A stretch of DNA of 33,983 nucleotides from Candidatus Thorarchaeota archaeon (lineage in GTDB: Archaea > Asgardarchaeota > Thorarchaeia > Thorarchaeales > Thorarchaeaceae): contig JAUWOU010000021.1 of NCBI GenBank assembly GCA_030612005.1, positions 1 through 33,983 on the forward strand, written 5' to 3'. Position 1 is the first letter of the stretch. Each line of letters opens with the position of its first letter. The notes below the pieces were generated by a model. That model saw only the letters and a list, made by a program, of their open reading frames with translations. It searched no databases and was not told where the DNA came from. The translations under genes were made by a program, and so were the position numbers. Below, piece after piece: positions 15,594 to 23,771 of the stretch.

Positions 15594-16748
15594 TTGTCCA
15601 AAACCAGAAGATTGTTGCTGGAATTTGATACAGATGAAGTTGGACGTTTGGCTCGAAAAAGCCCCAGTGAAAAGAAAGCTCTGATTAAAGCATTCACTGA
15701 TTCATCTGACATTGTCAGAGAGAGAGCGCTTATTGCAGCCATTGATGTTGTGGATCCAACCATTGTTGAAGACATAATCAAAGTCATGGAAGATACTACT
15801 ACCGATGTTAGAATAGCTGCTGCTCAAGCACTTGCGTTCTATCATCAACCTAGGACTGTTCCCGATATGTTACGTGGATTGAAGGATACAAGTCCATGGG
15901 TAGGATCTCATTGTGCCGCAGGACTTTCTAAAATACTGAAAGGACCGATATATGCTAGATTATCCGAAGAATCCGTTGATAAGATGCTCGACGATTTTCC
16001 AGAAATGGATGAAGAAGAGATCAACAGATTTCTAATGTCCATCGAAATGAAACCGGAATCTATAACCAGATTCACGAACTGGCGTGCAAAGAAGTTTGAT
16101 CTTGAAATTGATGTCACTTCAATAATTGAAGAACTTGAAGGAAGACCAATTCTTCTTACTAGCGATCCCTCTGAAGTTGCTGAAATAACAGTTGGTGGAC
16201 TTTCTGAAGATGTGGAAACAATACTCAGTGAGCTTCCAGACGAAATATTAACATCACTTCCACCAGAGGATTTGAAGCGCCTTACACCTAAGTCGGCAAG
16301 AGAGCTAGTTCAGAAATTGAAAGTTTCACTCCCAACCAAAGAAAAGAAAAAGAAGAAGAAAAAAGCTGTCAAGGTTCGAAAGGTTACAAAGGTCAGGAAG
16401 AAGAAGAGAGGGCCAACGAAGAAATCGCTCATTAACAAACTCCCTCCTGAAGTAAGAGAATCTGTATCAGATGAAACTCTTTCAACTCTGAGTGTCGATG
16501 AATTACAAGCTCTTCTTGCATCATCAGCACCAGATACAGAAGAGGTAGTGGAAGCTGAAGAGCCTGAAGCAGTCGTGGAACATCACGATCCAAAAATGAC
16601 TGAATTTATTGAAAAATATGGAAAAGAGAAAGCCGATCTCTTAATCACAATTCCAGAAGCTATGCTGGAAGGAATACCAGAGGAACAGATCAAGGAGATG
16701 GACCTGGAAACCTTAGATGGTCTCAAACAAGCATTGGAACCTAGATAA
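15594..16748 (+). CDS. HEAT-repeat protein with lysine-rich linker
   Basis: 384 aa, soluble. The N-terminal part (about 25-130) has HEAT/PBS-lyase-type helical repeats: DSSDIVRERALIAAIDVVDPTIVEDIIKVMEDTTTDVRIAAAQALAFYHQPRTVPDMLRGLKDTSPWVGSHCAAGL. A helical middle follows, then a short motif repeated around a basic stretch: LPDEILTSLPPEDLKRLTP and LPPEVRESVSDETLSTLSVDELQALL. Between them (about 245-278) is a lysine run with KVRKVTKVRKKKRG, then an acidic segment. Likely a binding scaffold; the basic linker may contact nucleic acid or acidic partners. Start TTG 15594 with GGAGGAG about 7 nt upstream. It converges with the VWA gene (stops 8 nt apart) at the edge of the VWA island; co-function is only suggested by position. 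Confidence 0.8.
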   Translation: MSKTRRLLLEFDTDEVGRLARKSPSEKKALIKAFTDSSDIVRERALIAAIDVVDPTIVEDIIKVMEDTTTDVRIAAAQALAFYHQPRTVPDMLRGLKDTSPWVGSHCAAGLSKILKGPIYARLSEESVDKMLDDFPEMDEEEINRFLMSIEMKPESITRFTNWRAKKFDLEIDVTSIIEELEGRPILLTSDPSEVAEITVGGLSEDVETILSELPDEILTSLPPEDLKRLTPKSARELVQKLKVSLPTKEKKKKKKKAVKVRKVTKVRKKKRGPTKKSLINKLPPEVRESVSDETLSTLSVDELQALLASSAPDTEEVVEAEEPEAVVEHHDPKMTEFIEKYGKEKADLLITIPEAMLEGIPEEQIKEMDLETLDGLKQALEPR

Positions 16749-16756
16749 AGGTAATA

Positions 16757-18046
16757 TTACTCAGATCCCCGAATTACAACCGCAAACTCGCCAGCCAACT
16801 TGCCATACCATTCTAATAAATCTCGAATGTTGTCGACGTGTCGATAACTTCCATTTCCATAATGTGCAATTGCGAGCATCAATTCCTCATCGATTTCACT
16901 TCTTTCACCAAGACCTATACTATAGATTACAAGTCTTGAACGATCAGGAAATCTTTCTTTGAGAATCTTCAGTGGTGGTGGTCCTGATGTTGTCATTCCA
17001 TCAGTCAGCATGATGAGCATCGTAGGTTTCTCAGGGTCTCCAAATTCATCCATGATATCACTTGCCCTTGCAAGAGCAGAGCCCATATCTGTGAGAGTAC
17101 CACCTTCCTCAACTTTGTCAACAACATGTGTACTTATGATTTGTAGACCCAGTGCTTTATCCCGTCCGGTACATTCAACATAGGGCTGAACTTCACCAGT
17201 TTCTGAATTAAGAAAGGTCATTTCACTAACTTCTTTTTCGAAGGTGATCACACCAACTTTTTCTCCATAACCACGTCCAACTTTTTCAGCAAGGTAGAGA
17301 AGCACTGCCATTGCAGCAGCTTCTGCTCTACTTACATTCTTACCTTCTTCAAAGCGATTGAGAAAAGCTTGAACCTCAGGACTATCACCTGCAAGGTCCT
17401 TCAATCCTTCACGAGCATGAGCAATGTCTTGAACCGGAACATCAGTGGTCTTCATAGAACCACTTGTATCAATACAAAGAACAGCATTGAAGGGTGTAGC
17501 AATACCTACAGTCTTGAACTGATAACCAGTTCTTTCTCTCAGAGCTTCAAAAGCGAGCTTTGCAAAGCTCTTACCTGAGAGAGCTGGTTTAGTATTGAGT
17601 ATCTCAACTTTGGTGTCAAGTTCAGGCCAGTTGAATGACATTCCAGGGTAAACGAGACGTCCACCGATGATGTCCTCAAGAGACTTCACTTTCTCAGCAG
17701 CTCGCGTGACAAGGTCATCAGTATTAGCATCTTCAGTAAGTGGCTTTATACCGAATTCTACGTATTCTAATGCAACCATGTCCTGTTCGTAAAGAGTAAC
17801 ATCCACCAAATCACCTTCCATTAGGAGTGATGCTTCAAGAACAAGTGTATCAACAACAATCTTGTCTTCTTGAATATCCTTACTCTTTCGAATCTCTGCA
17901 GCACCCCAGAAACTGCTCTGGGAATCTTCGAAAACTAATATTGACCCAATATCTGCATCTAATGATTCTGCAGTCTTTGGGTGTAGATGGGCATATCCTC
18001 TAAGATCGCCACCATCTACAATCTCTAATTCCAGTTTCTTGGTGAT
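16757..18046 (-). CDS. Cdc48/VAT-type N-domain fused to an intact VWA domain
   Basis: About 430 aa counted from 18046. The first ATG (17821) would leave 354 aa and cut the N-domain in half. The frame stays open upstream to a TAG at 18061-18059, and the added residues read as a double-psi barrel: LELEIVDGGDLRGYAHLHP, DADIGSILVFED, DKIVVDTLVLEASLLMEGDLVDVTL. This is the Cdc48_N pattern, followed by a Cdc48_2-like part (LVYPGMSFNWPELDTKVEILNTKP). The VWA domain follows with intact MIDAS: D-T-S-G-S-M, T of GGTLTDMG and D of LIMLTDGMTTSG. No ATG/GTG/TTG lies between the TAG and 17821. AGGAGG at 18060-18055 sits 8 nt before ATC 18046 and 2 nt before ATA 18052, so a non-standard start or a sequence error is implied. 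It is downstream of the amidohydrolase gene, same strand. VWA domains usually mediate metal-dependent protein binding. Confidence 0.82.
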   Translation of the reverse strand: MTKKLELEIVDGGDLRGYAHLHPKTAESLDADIGSILVFEDSQSSFWGAAEIRKSKDIQEDKIVVDTLVLEASLLMEGDLVDVTLYEQDMVALEYVEFGIKPLTEDANTDDLVTRAAEKVKSLEDIIGGRLVYPGMSFNWPELDTKVEILNTKPALSGKSFAKLAFEALRERTGYQFKTVGIATPFNAVLCIDTSGSMKTTDVPVQDIAHAREGLKDLAGDSPEVQAFLNRFEEGKNVSRAEAAAMAVLLYLAEKVGRGYGEKVGVITFEKEVSEMTFLNSETGEVQPYVECTGRDKALGLQIISTHVVDKVEEGGTLTDMGSALARASDIMDEFGDPEKPTMLIMLTDGMTTSGPPPLKILKERFPDRSRLVIYSIGLGERSEIDEELMLAIAHYGNGSYRHVDNIRDLLEWYGKLAGEFAVVIRGSE

Positions 18047-18119
18047 AGCTATTGCCTCCTATAGAGTCAGGTATGGATTCACTCTAATTTCTAATGTTAT
18101 AAAGAATATGAGGTTCGCG

Positions 18120-19625
18120 CTAGGTGAGTAGAGATAAAACCTTCTTTGTCAAATCGTCAGATGATTTCAAGGTTGTAGAGTGATCAGATAGGGACCTTAT
18201 CAATACAGGATTGAAACTCTGAGAGGCATTTTCGACAGTATCTATACTTGCCATTCCCTTTGTGCTCAAGAGTGAACAACTTACTGAATCACCGACAGTT
18301 CTTCTTATCCACACATGAATCTCTTTGTTAATATCACGACTTCGAAGGCACATAACATAGGAGTCAAGATATACTCCATTAAAACCACCATCAGAGAGTT
18401 TCACTGGTTCTGGCCAAGTACCAGCAGGAGGAAGCATTAGATCAAGAGAAGATAGGTCCCATTTATCGCCACTAAAAAGACTGAGTAAGGAGTTCTCAAG
18501 ATCAATCTGCTTTGTCCCTCCATTATCACGACTAACATACTCGACTGGGGACATTTGCACACCAGCTGATGTTGAAAAAGGTCGCTGAATAAGAGATAAT
18601 GAATTCCCTCCAAGAATTCGTTGCACATCAGCAAGAGTCCCTGGAAAATCACGTGAAAGTAAGAAGAGTATGATATCTGCGGCTTGTACTGATAGAAAAC
18701 TGAAATCAGTGCCAAAGAGTATTTTCTCGGACCATGAAAAATCAACTTGACTTAATCTCTCAAATGCAGTTTCGAATAAGACAGGAACATCAAGGTCATG
18801 TAATGTAGACGTTTCTGCAAAGATTGCAGGGTCTCTAAGTACTTCATAAAGACGAGGATCTCCAGGCGACATTCCACAATGAGCTAGGATTACCTTTAAT
18901 CCTCTCATTGCAGTTCCGCACTCAGGATCATTTCTAATCGATTCAACTAAATTCTTGATTTTCAAGACTGTCGCAATATTACGCGTATCGAAAATGACGG
19001 GGATTCCTAGTTCTCCAGCTCGTTTGACGATATCTTTGGTCATCTTCCCTTCAATAGAGTCAACAAAAAGTTGTGCAAGCGGATGAAGTTTGAGACCTCG
19101 TAAACCAAGTTCTTGAACGCTTCTTTCAAGTTCCTTTACTGCAAGACCCTTCTCCCTACGTTCATCCATGGGATCAACACGAGCAAATCCGATGAGTCGT
19201 GTTGAATGAGGCGCGCGTGTTGTCCAACCGGCTATCTTATCATTTGAAACCTTGAATGTGGGTTCCTTCGGATTATTAGATTTCGCATAGTCATCAGTGT
19301 AGGGAAAGACTACAGTTCTATCAACTAACCACCCATGATTCAATCTTGTCCAGCTCTTTCGACTATTGAAGCATCTTGAAGCAATATCAGGACCTTCAAC
19401 CCGGACAGGTTCGAAAAGCAATGAGTCTTCATCCAATTTCTGTTTTACAATCTTCTGCATTTCAAACCAGAGACTTGCGTAGAAGTCATAGGCACCAGAG
19501 GGAGTATTTCGATGGCTCTTCTCTTTTCCCATATGATGATGGGCATCTACAATATATAGCCTAAATTCATCTCCTTTTCTAATACCTCTTTCAGCTATAT
19601 CCGTGATAGCTCTCACAACGAGCAT
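18120..19625 (-). CDS. Amidohydrolase_2-family metal-dependent hydrolase with extra C-terminal domain
   Basis: 501 aa. Residues 1-345 are a TIM-barrel amidohydrolase: YIVDAHHHMG (H29, H31 of the H-x-H metal site), GLKLHP (about 176-182), IPVIFDTRN (about 208-216), VILAHCG (H249) and ILFGTDFSF (D307). The second-metal His normally in the fifth strand is Asp213 here, so metal binding may differ from hydrolases or decarboxylases of this family. Residues 350-501 are an additional domain I cannot name, with a strand pattern shared by the 891-aa divergent neighbour. Start ATG 19625 with AGGAGG 12 nt upstream, rather far. It is followed on the same strand by the N-domain/VWA gene, likely one transcript. 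Substrate unknown. Confidence 0.85.
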   Translation of the reverse strand: MLVVRAITDIAERGIRKGDEFRLYIVDAHHHMGKEKSHRNTPSGAYDFYASLWFEMQKIVKQKLDEDSLLFEPVRVEGPDIASRCFNSRKSWTRLNHGWLVDRTVVFPYTDDYAKSNNPKEPTFKVSNDKIAGWTTRAPHSTRLIGFARVDPMDERREKGLAVKELERSVQELGLRGLKLHPLAQLFVDSIEGKMTKDIVKRAGELGIPVIFDTRNIATVLKIKNLVESIRNDPECGTAMRGLKVILAHCGMSPGDPRLYEVLRDPAIFAETSTLHDLDVPVLFETAFERLSQVDFSWSEKILFGTDFSFLSVQAADIILFLLSRDFPGTLADVQRILGGNSLSLIQRPFSTSAGVQMSPVEYVSRDNGGTKQIDLENSLLSLFSGDKWDLSSLDLMLPPAGTWPEPVKLSDGGFNGVYLDSYVMCLRSRDINKEIHVWIRRTVGDSVSCSLLSTKGMASIDTVENASQSFNPVLIRSLSDHSTTLKSSDDLTKKVLSLLT

Positions 19626-19683
19626 AGGTTAACAAGTCCTCCTGATTTGTTCGTAATAGATGTGTGATAAATTATTGCGTTAT

Positions 19684-19704
19684 AGTGTCAAAGTTTCAGA
19701 CACT
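19684..19704. promoter_or_regulatory. Inverted repeat in the divergent promoter region of the amidohydrolase and fusion genes
   Basis: AGTGTC-(9 nt)-GACACT, perfect 6-bp arms, centred between the two divergent genes. A related half-site GGCACTAT follows at 19711-19718. A TATA-like CATATATC (19720-19727) precedes the plus-strand gene start by about 30 nt. A candidate operator co-controlling both directions; no regulator is assigned. Confidence 0.4.
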
Positions 19705-19755
19705 GCTGTCGGCACTATGCATATATCAGCTACTGCAACAATCAGATAACAGTGG

Positions 19756-22431
19756 ATGCTGCGTGCCGTGTTAGTTATAGAAGATATCGAAGCAAATGAG
19801 ATTCACCATTTCATCATATTCGATGCATCTTTGCAACTTGGTATAGTGCGTGCAGGAACTTACTTTCAAACCTTTGATCCGGACAGAGTATTTTCCTATT
19901 ACAATATGGTTGAGAATCAGCTTCATGATTTTGCGACTCAATATTCTGGAGCATTCAAGTTTCTCCCTAGAAGGGCGTATGATTATCTGAAGAAGCCACG
20001 ATTGCTTAGCGAATTTACTCAGGGAGCATCAGAGCTTTCTCAATCTAGTTGGTTAGCAGATTTCCTAGTAGTAAACCCTCTAATTGGATTCGGTGATACA
20101 ATTCTACCCTCACCTCAACAGGATGCAAATGTTGAATCGGTATACAGATGGGCTACATTGCCACCAAATAGTCCAAGACTGTATCATCTTCAAGATATGC
20201 GACTCGACAAGAGAACTCCTGCAGGATGGGGATGCATCCTCCATGCGTCAGATCTAGCCCAATCAATTAGAGGACCAAATCGTACGGATATTCTTGATTG
20301 TGTTAAAACCGGAAGCCCGATATTCATTGAACTTGAGTCACCGGACGACCTAGACCCATTACTAGAATGGATTATTCTCTTGAAAGATGCAGGATTAAAA
20401 CCTCCAAAATTAGTTTTGAAGGCACGAAGCCAGAAAGATTGGGGACAGGATATCACTCGACTACTTGATATCCCAAATAGTATACTGCTCACCGCAGGAG
20501 CGACGATATCATCACTCTCCACAATAATCAGATATTTGAAAAAAGAGCAGGGCGACGAACTCTGGTCCAGACGTCTTATGTTTGCATCCTCATACCCAGA
20601 AACGCAGCTTGGAGATAGTGTATCAGAAATTCTTAGCTACTTTCTAAGCAGAAACCTATCAGCAAGCCCTGAAGAAGTTCAGCGAATTATTGGAGGAAAT
20701 ATGTTAGATTTATTGCCCCCAAGACCACCCTTTCTAGTTTACACCGAGAATAAGAAATCCGTAATGGCGGAAGAGAATCTTGGGAAAGCAGCCTTGAATG
20801 AACTTGTTAGAATACTGCAGTTGCTTGATGCGCGAAATATACTGAGAATAATGTCTGTCGATCATATGATAGAAGATGATGGCGGGATAGTAAATCTCGA
20901 TAGTGCAGTTCTAACGGTGGTTGAACCAAATAGTGAGAAGGCAATCAGTCTCTCAATTGTAATGGAGAAGAATGGGGCAGTAATGATATCTGGTTGGAAG
21001 AAAGCTTTCACCGAGAGTTTGAAGAAAAGGGATGGGATGATGCTCCAAACACTTGTTAGAGCTAATGCTAAACTTGATGGTCCAATCTTTGATTCACCAG
21101 CACAACTCGTAAGATTTGATGAGGCACTTCTCAAATGCCTTGAAGTAGAAGAACCACGCCCAATCATGTCAGCACTTCATTTTGAAGTAGAGATTGCAAA
21201 AACCGAAAAGGGGGTATTTCTCATGTCCTCTGCCGACATGGAAGCGCTAGATGTACTTGCACAAGATTATGTCCTTGCATTGGAAACAAGGACAGGACAA
21301 TGGTGTGCTGGACAAGTGAAAGAACATTCAAGGTGTACAGAAAGATCGATTGTAGTATCTGAAATAGATGCATCAATCGTAGGATTTCACAATTCGTCAG
21401 TAGTTAATATTGTGAAGATAGAAAGTGAGATACCTGATATCAATAGGATTGTTCTTTCATATAAATCTAAGAAACCCTCATCCAATGTAGAGTTAGTTTC
21501 ATCGATGCATCTACACGAAAGAGAGATTTTGGATAGTGTGCAGGGAAGGTATGTAGGAGTTGGATCAAAACTACAAGCTGGTTCTGAAGTACAACCATTA
21601 ACACTGAGCATTGGATATACTGAACCAAATCTCAAGTCGGGTCAAATAGGGAGAATATCAGGAGATGAAATGATTCTCAGACCCTGCCAAACTTTTCGTG
21701 AACTGAACGTTGTGATGTGCATTTCTATAGGGAAAGGTATGAGCAAGAAAGACATTCCATTGAAGACCCTTCATACATCAATAAGAGAATTAGAAGAATT
21801 ATCAAAGCTTGTGCCAGAAGTAGGGACATTCTTGAAAAATCTAGATGAGAATACCTCGCGTGCAGAGATTGCAGCTCTGTCTGCACTTCTAGTTGTTAAT
21901 GCATTAGCTCATAATCGTACTGAGGGGCGACTTGGACTTGTAACTTTTGCAGAATCTCCAGAGAAGTTCTCAGTTCAGCATGGATCCGAGGTCAGACCAT
22001 ATGTTGAGTTCCTTGGAGACCTGCAATCTGAAGAAGTGCTTGTTTCTCTAATCTTCTCAATACTTGATAGTGTTAGAGAAACAGGTGGTTTTGAACAGAT
22101 GGTCGGTGCTTACAGATCTATTGCAGAATACCTAGAAGATTTTGGACCATCACGACCTACGCTTCTTCTCGTTTTCTCAGGTAATATTGGTAGGTATGAT
22201 GAAGAACATCTCCCATTTATCCAGGCAATTAAGGAGAATGAACGATATCAAATAGAGTTCTTTACATTTGGAATGAAAAAGAACCAGAAGGGAGCCTTAC
22301 GAATACTCAAAGGAATCAAAGCAAGAGTACTGCCAATAGAGTCATTTTCTTCACACCTATTTATTGGACATCTTCTCGATGTCATTGATGATCTAGTCCC
22401 GATGAGCACTAGCTCTCAGTCCGACGCTTGA
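19756..22431 (+). CDS. Inactive-looking amidohydrolase + N-domain + VWA fusion protein
   Basis: 891 aa, soluble, no signal peptide. Residues 1-325 match the neighbouring amidohydrolase in layout but lack its ligands: HHHMG becomes SLQLG (about 25-29), LAHCG becomes LKARS, FGTDFS becomes FASSYP (about 276-281). The family end motif is kept: SPEEVQRIIGGNMLDLL against LADVQRILGGNSLSLI. Residues 330-470 match that gene's extra C-terminal domain (DDGGIVNLDSAVLTV). Residues 474-645 match the N-domain of the 16757-18046 protein. Residues 648-880 are a VWA domain homologous to its VWA (DIPLK, LDENTSRAEIAALSALL, VRPYVEFLG) but with MIDAS DTSGS replaced by SIGKG and the later TDG by SGN. It is thus a fused, catalytically dead paralogue of the two divergent genes. 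Its end overlaps the convergent coiled-coil gene by 23 nt. Confidence 0.85.
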   Translation: MLRAVLVIEDIEANEIHHFIIFDASLQLGIVRAGTYFQTFDPDRVFSYYNMVENQLHDFATQYSGAFKFLPRRAYDYLKKPRLLSEFTQGASELSQSSWLADFLVVNPLIGFGDTILPSPQQDANVESVYRWATLPPNSPRLYHLQDMRLDKRTPAGWGCILHASDLAQSIRGPNRTDILDCVKTGSPIFIELESPDDLDPLLEWIILLKDAGLKPPKLVLKARSQKDWGQDITRLLDIPNSILLTAGATISSLSTIIRYLKKEQGDELWSRRLMFASSYPETQLGDSVSEILSYFLSRNLSASPEEVQRIIGGNMLDLLPPRPPFLVYTENKKSVMAEENLGKAALNELVRILQLLDARNILRIMSVDHMIEDDGGIVNLDSAVLTVVEPNSEKAISLSIVMEKNGAVMISGWKKAFTESLKKRDGMMLQTLVRANAKLDGPIFDSPAQLVRFDEALLKCLEVEEPRPIMSALHFEVEIAKTEKGVFLMSSADMEALDVLAQDYVLALETRTGQWCAGQVKEHSRCTERSIVVSEIDASIVGFHNSSVVNIVKIESEIPDINRIVLSYKSKKPSSNVELVSSMHLHEREILDSVQGRYVGVGSKLQAGSEVQPLTLSIGYTEPNLKSGQIGRISGDEMILRPCQTFRELNVVMCISIGKGMSKKDIPLKTLHTSIRELEELSKLVPEVGTFLKNLDENTSRAEIAALSALLVVNALAHNRTEGRLGLVTFAESPEKFSVQHGSEVRPYVEFLGDLQSEEVLVSLIFSILDSVRETGGFEQMVGAYRSIAEYLEDFGPSRPTLLLVFSGNIGRYDEEHLPFIQAIKENERYQIEFFTFGMKKNQKGALRILKGIKARVLPIESFSSHLFIGHLLDVIDDLVPMSTSSQSDA

Positions 22432-23767
22432 ATCTTAGTGTTTCAATTTCTGTCACTCTGTTATCAAGTTGGTCAATCTTTACTTCGATTTTATCAATTA
22501 GCTCTCTAAGGACAGACATCTTAGATATGATTCCTTGAATTTCATCAGAGCTCATAGAATCGGAGGACGAGGTCTTATCAATTTGTTTTTCCATTTTCCG
22601 CAAGCGTGCAGAAATATCTTCAATTATTTTCGATTCATTCTTGATACTGCGCAGTTCTTCAGTGGCATTTTCAGAATGTTCACTCATCGATTGAGACCTT
22701 GTATCTTTAATGACCTTAGGTATACGTTTCTCAAGTCCGTCAAGACGAGAAATTAATGTAGAGAGTCTATTGATTAGTTCTGCTAAGTGTGTTCGAACAA
22801 TGGAAATTGATTGATTATCAGGAGTCACAGAATCAGATTCAATTTGCGATACAGATCTCGATCTTTTCCGGGTTTGAGATTCTTTCTTCTTAGTCTTTTC
22901 AATCACTACTTTGGGACCTTTTGGTTCGTCTTCGGTCACAGCACTTGAAGTATACCACAGAGGTAAGGTATACTTTCTCAATACTCGTTCTATATCTACG
23001 CCCTCTATAATCGCAAAGGTTGCTAGATTCTGTGGACTATCCCAGAAGCATAGTACAATTTGAGAGCCCTGCACAAATAGAATCGATGCTATTGCATTCT
23101 TTGTTTTTTTGAAGATTTCAAGTCCTAAAAGCCATCGAGTGAATAGTAAAACAGAAGGTGAAAACTCATGATGATCTCCAATTTGAGCCAAGACTGCTTC
23201 TGATTTCAAATCAGACTTCAGGATTTTTCGGATCCAATCAGTAAGTTTGTGCGTTCCCGTTGGGAGTGATAAAGATAGAAGATGACGAACATCCCCATTA
23301 GCAGCATCAGTGAGAAGCTCTTCAATATAATCCAAATTAGGGTCGTTATCAATATTGGATTCTGTTGTTTCAGATAAAAATCGTGTAATGATATGTATTA
23401 ATTCCGATGTTCGAATATTATCAGAATTGAATCCAATAGCATTGATGGAGCCGTTTCTTGCAAAATACTGATTACTGACAAGGGTGATGAGTTTTGATTT
23501 ATCCAGACCATGTGCTCCAAGAATAATCAATCCAAGATTGATCTCTGCATCATAATCTCTAGTTAGACGAGTAAATCGATCTATTGGAATGACTAGATTC
23601 TCTTGGTGTTTCTTATCCTGGAGATTGCCAGTAAATCCCTTGCGGAGTAACCCCTGCTCAATCCATCCAGTTGTTAGTTTACCCTCTGGCAATTTGGAAA
23701 TGATATAGGCAGATACCTGTCCACTGTGATACATTGCCTCAAGTCTAGTTTCAATATCTTCAGACAT
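22409..23767 (-). CDS. Unknown protein with basic linker and C-terminal coiled coil
   Basis: 452 aa. The N-terminal 290 residues are globular and unrecognised. A strand-plus-loop LGLIILGAHGLDKSKLITLV (about 78-97) looks like a Walker A with the invariant glycine before Lys replaced by Asp, so a degenerate P-loop fold is possible but not shown. A Lys/Arg-rich segment (about 293-315: EKTKKKESQTRKRSRS) leads to a long coiled coil (about 325-445) with heptad hydrophobics (LAELINRLSTLISRLDGLEKR; ISKMSVLRELIDKIEVKIDQL). It is the last gene of the minus-strand VWA operon, 4 nt after the previous gene's stop. Its C-terminus overlaps the end of the 891-aa convergent gene by 23 nt. Likely a structural partner that oligomerises; that is inference. 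Confidence 0.78.
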   Translation of the reverse strand: MSEDIETRLEAMYHSGQVSAYIISKLPEGKLTTGWIEQGLLRKGFTGNLQDKKHQENLVIPIDRFTRLTRDYDAEINLGLIILGAHGLDKSKLITLVSNQYFARNGSINAIGFNSDNIRTSELIHIITRFLSETTESNIDNDPNLDYIEELLTDAANGDVRHLLSLSLPTGTHKLTDWIRKILKSDLKSEAVLAQIGDHHEFSPSVLLFTRWLLGLEIFKKTKNAIASILFVQGSQIVLCFWDSPQNLATFAIIEGVDIERVLRKYTLPLWYTSSAVTEDEPKGPKVVIEKTKKKESQTRKRSRSVSQIESDSVTPDNQSISIVRTHLAELINRLSTLISRLDGLEKRIPKVIKDTRSQSMSEHSENATEELRSIKNESKIIEDISARLRKMEKQIDKTSSSDSMSSDEIQGIISKMSVLRELIDKIEVKIDQLDNRVTEIETLRFKRRTES

Positions 23768-23771
23768 AGTT

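Noticed and set aside
17822-18119. Apparent 300-nt gap between the VWA and amidohydrolase genes
   Set aside because: Most of it (to 18058) is in-frame coding sequence for the N-domain of the VWA protein; the true gap is about 70 nt.
23489-23540. True ATPase call for the coiled-coil protein from its P-loop-like stretch
   Set aside because: The glycine before lysine is Asp and I find no Walker B or other NTPase motif, so it is kept only as a weak observation.
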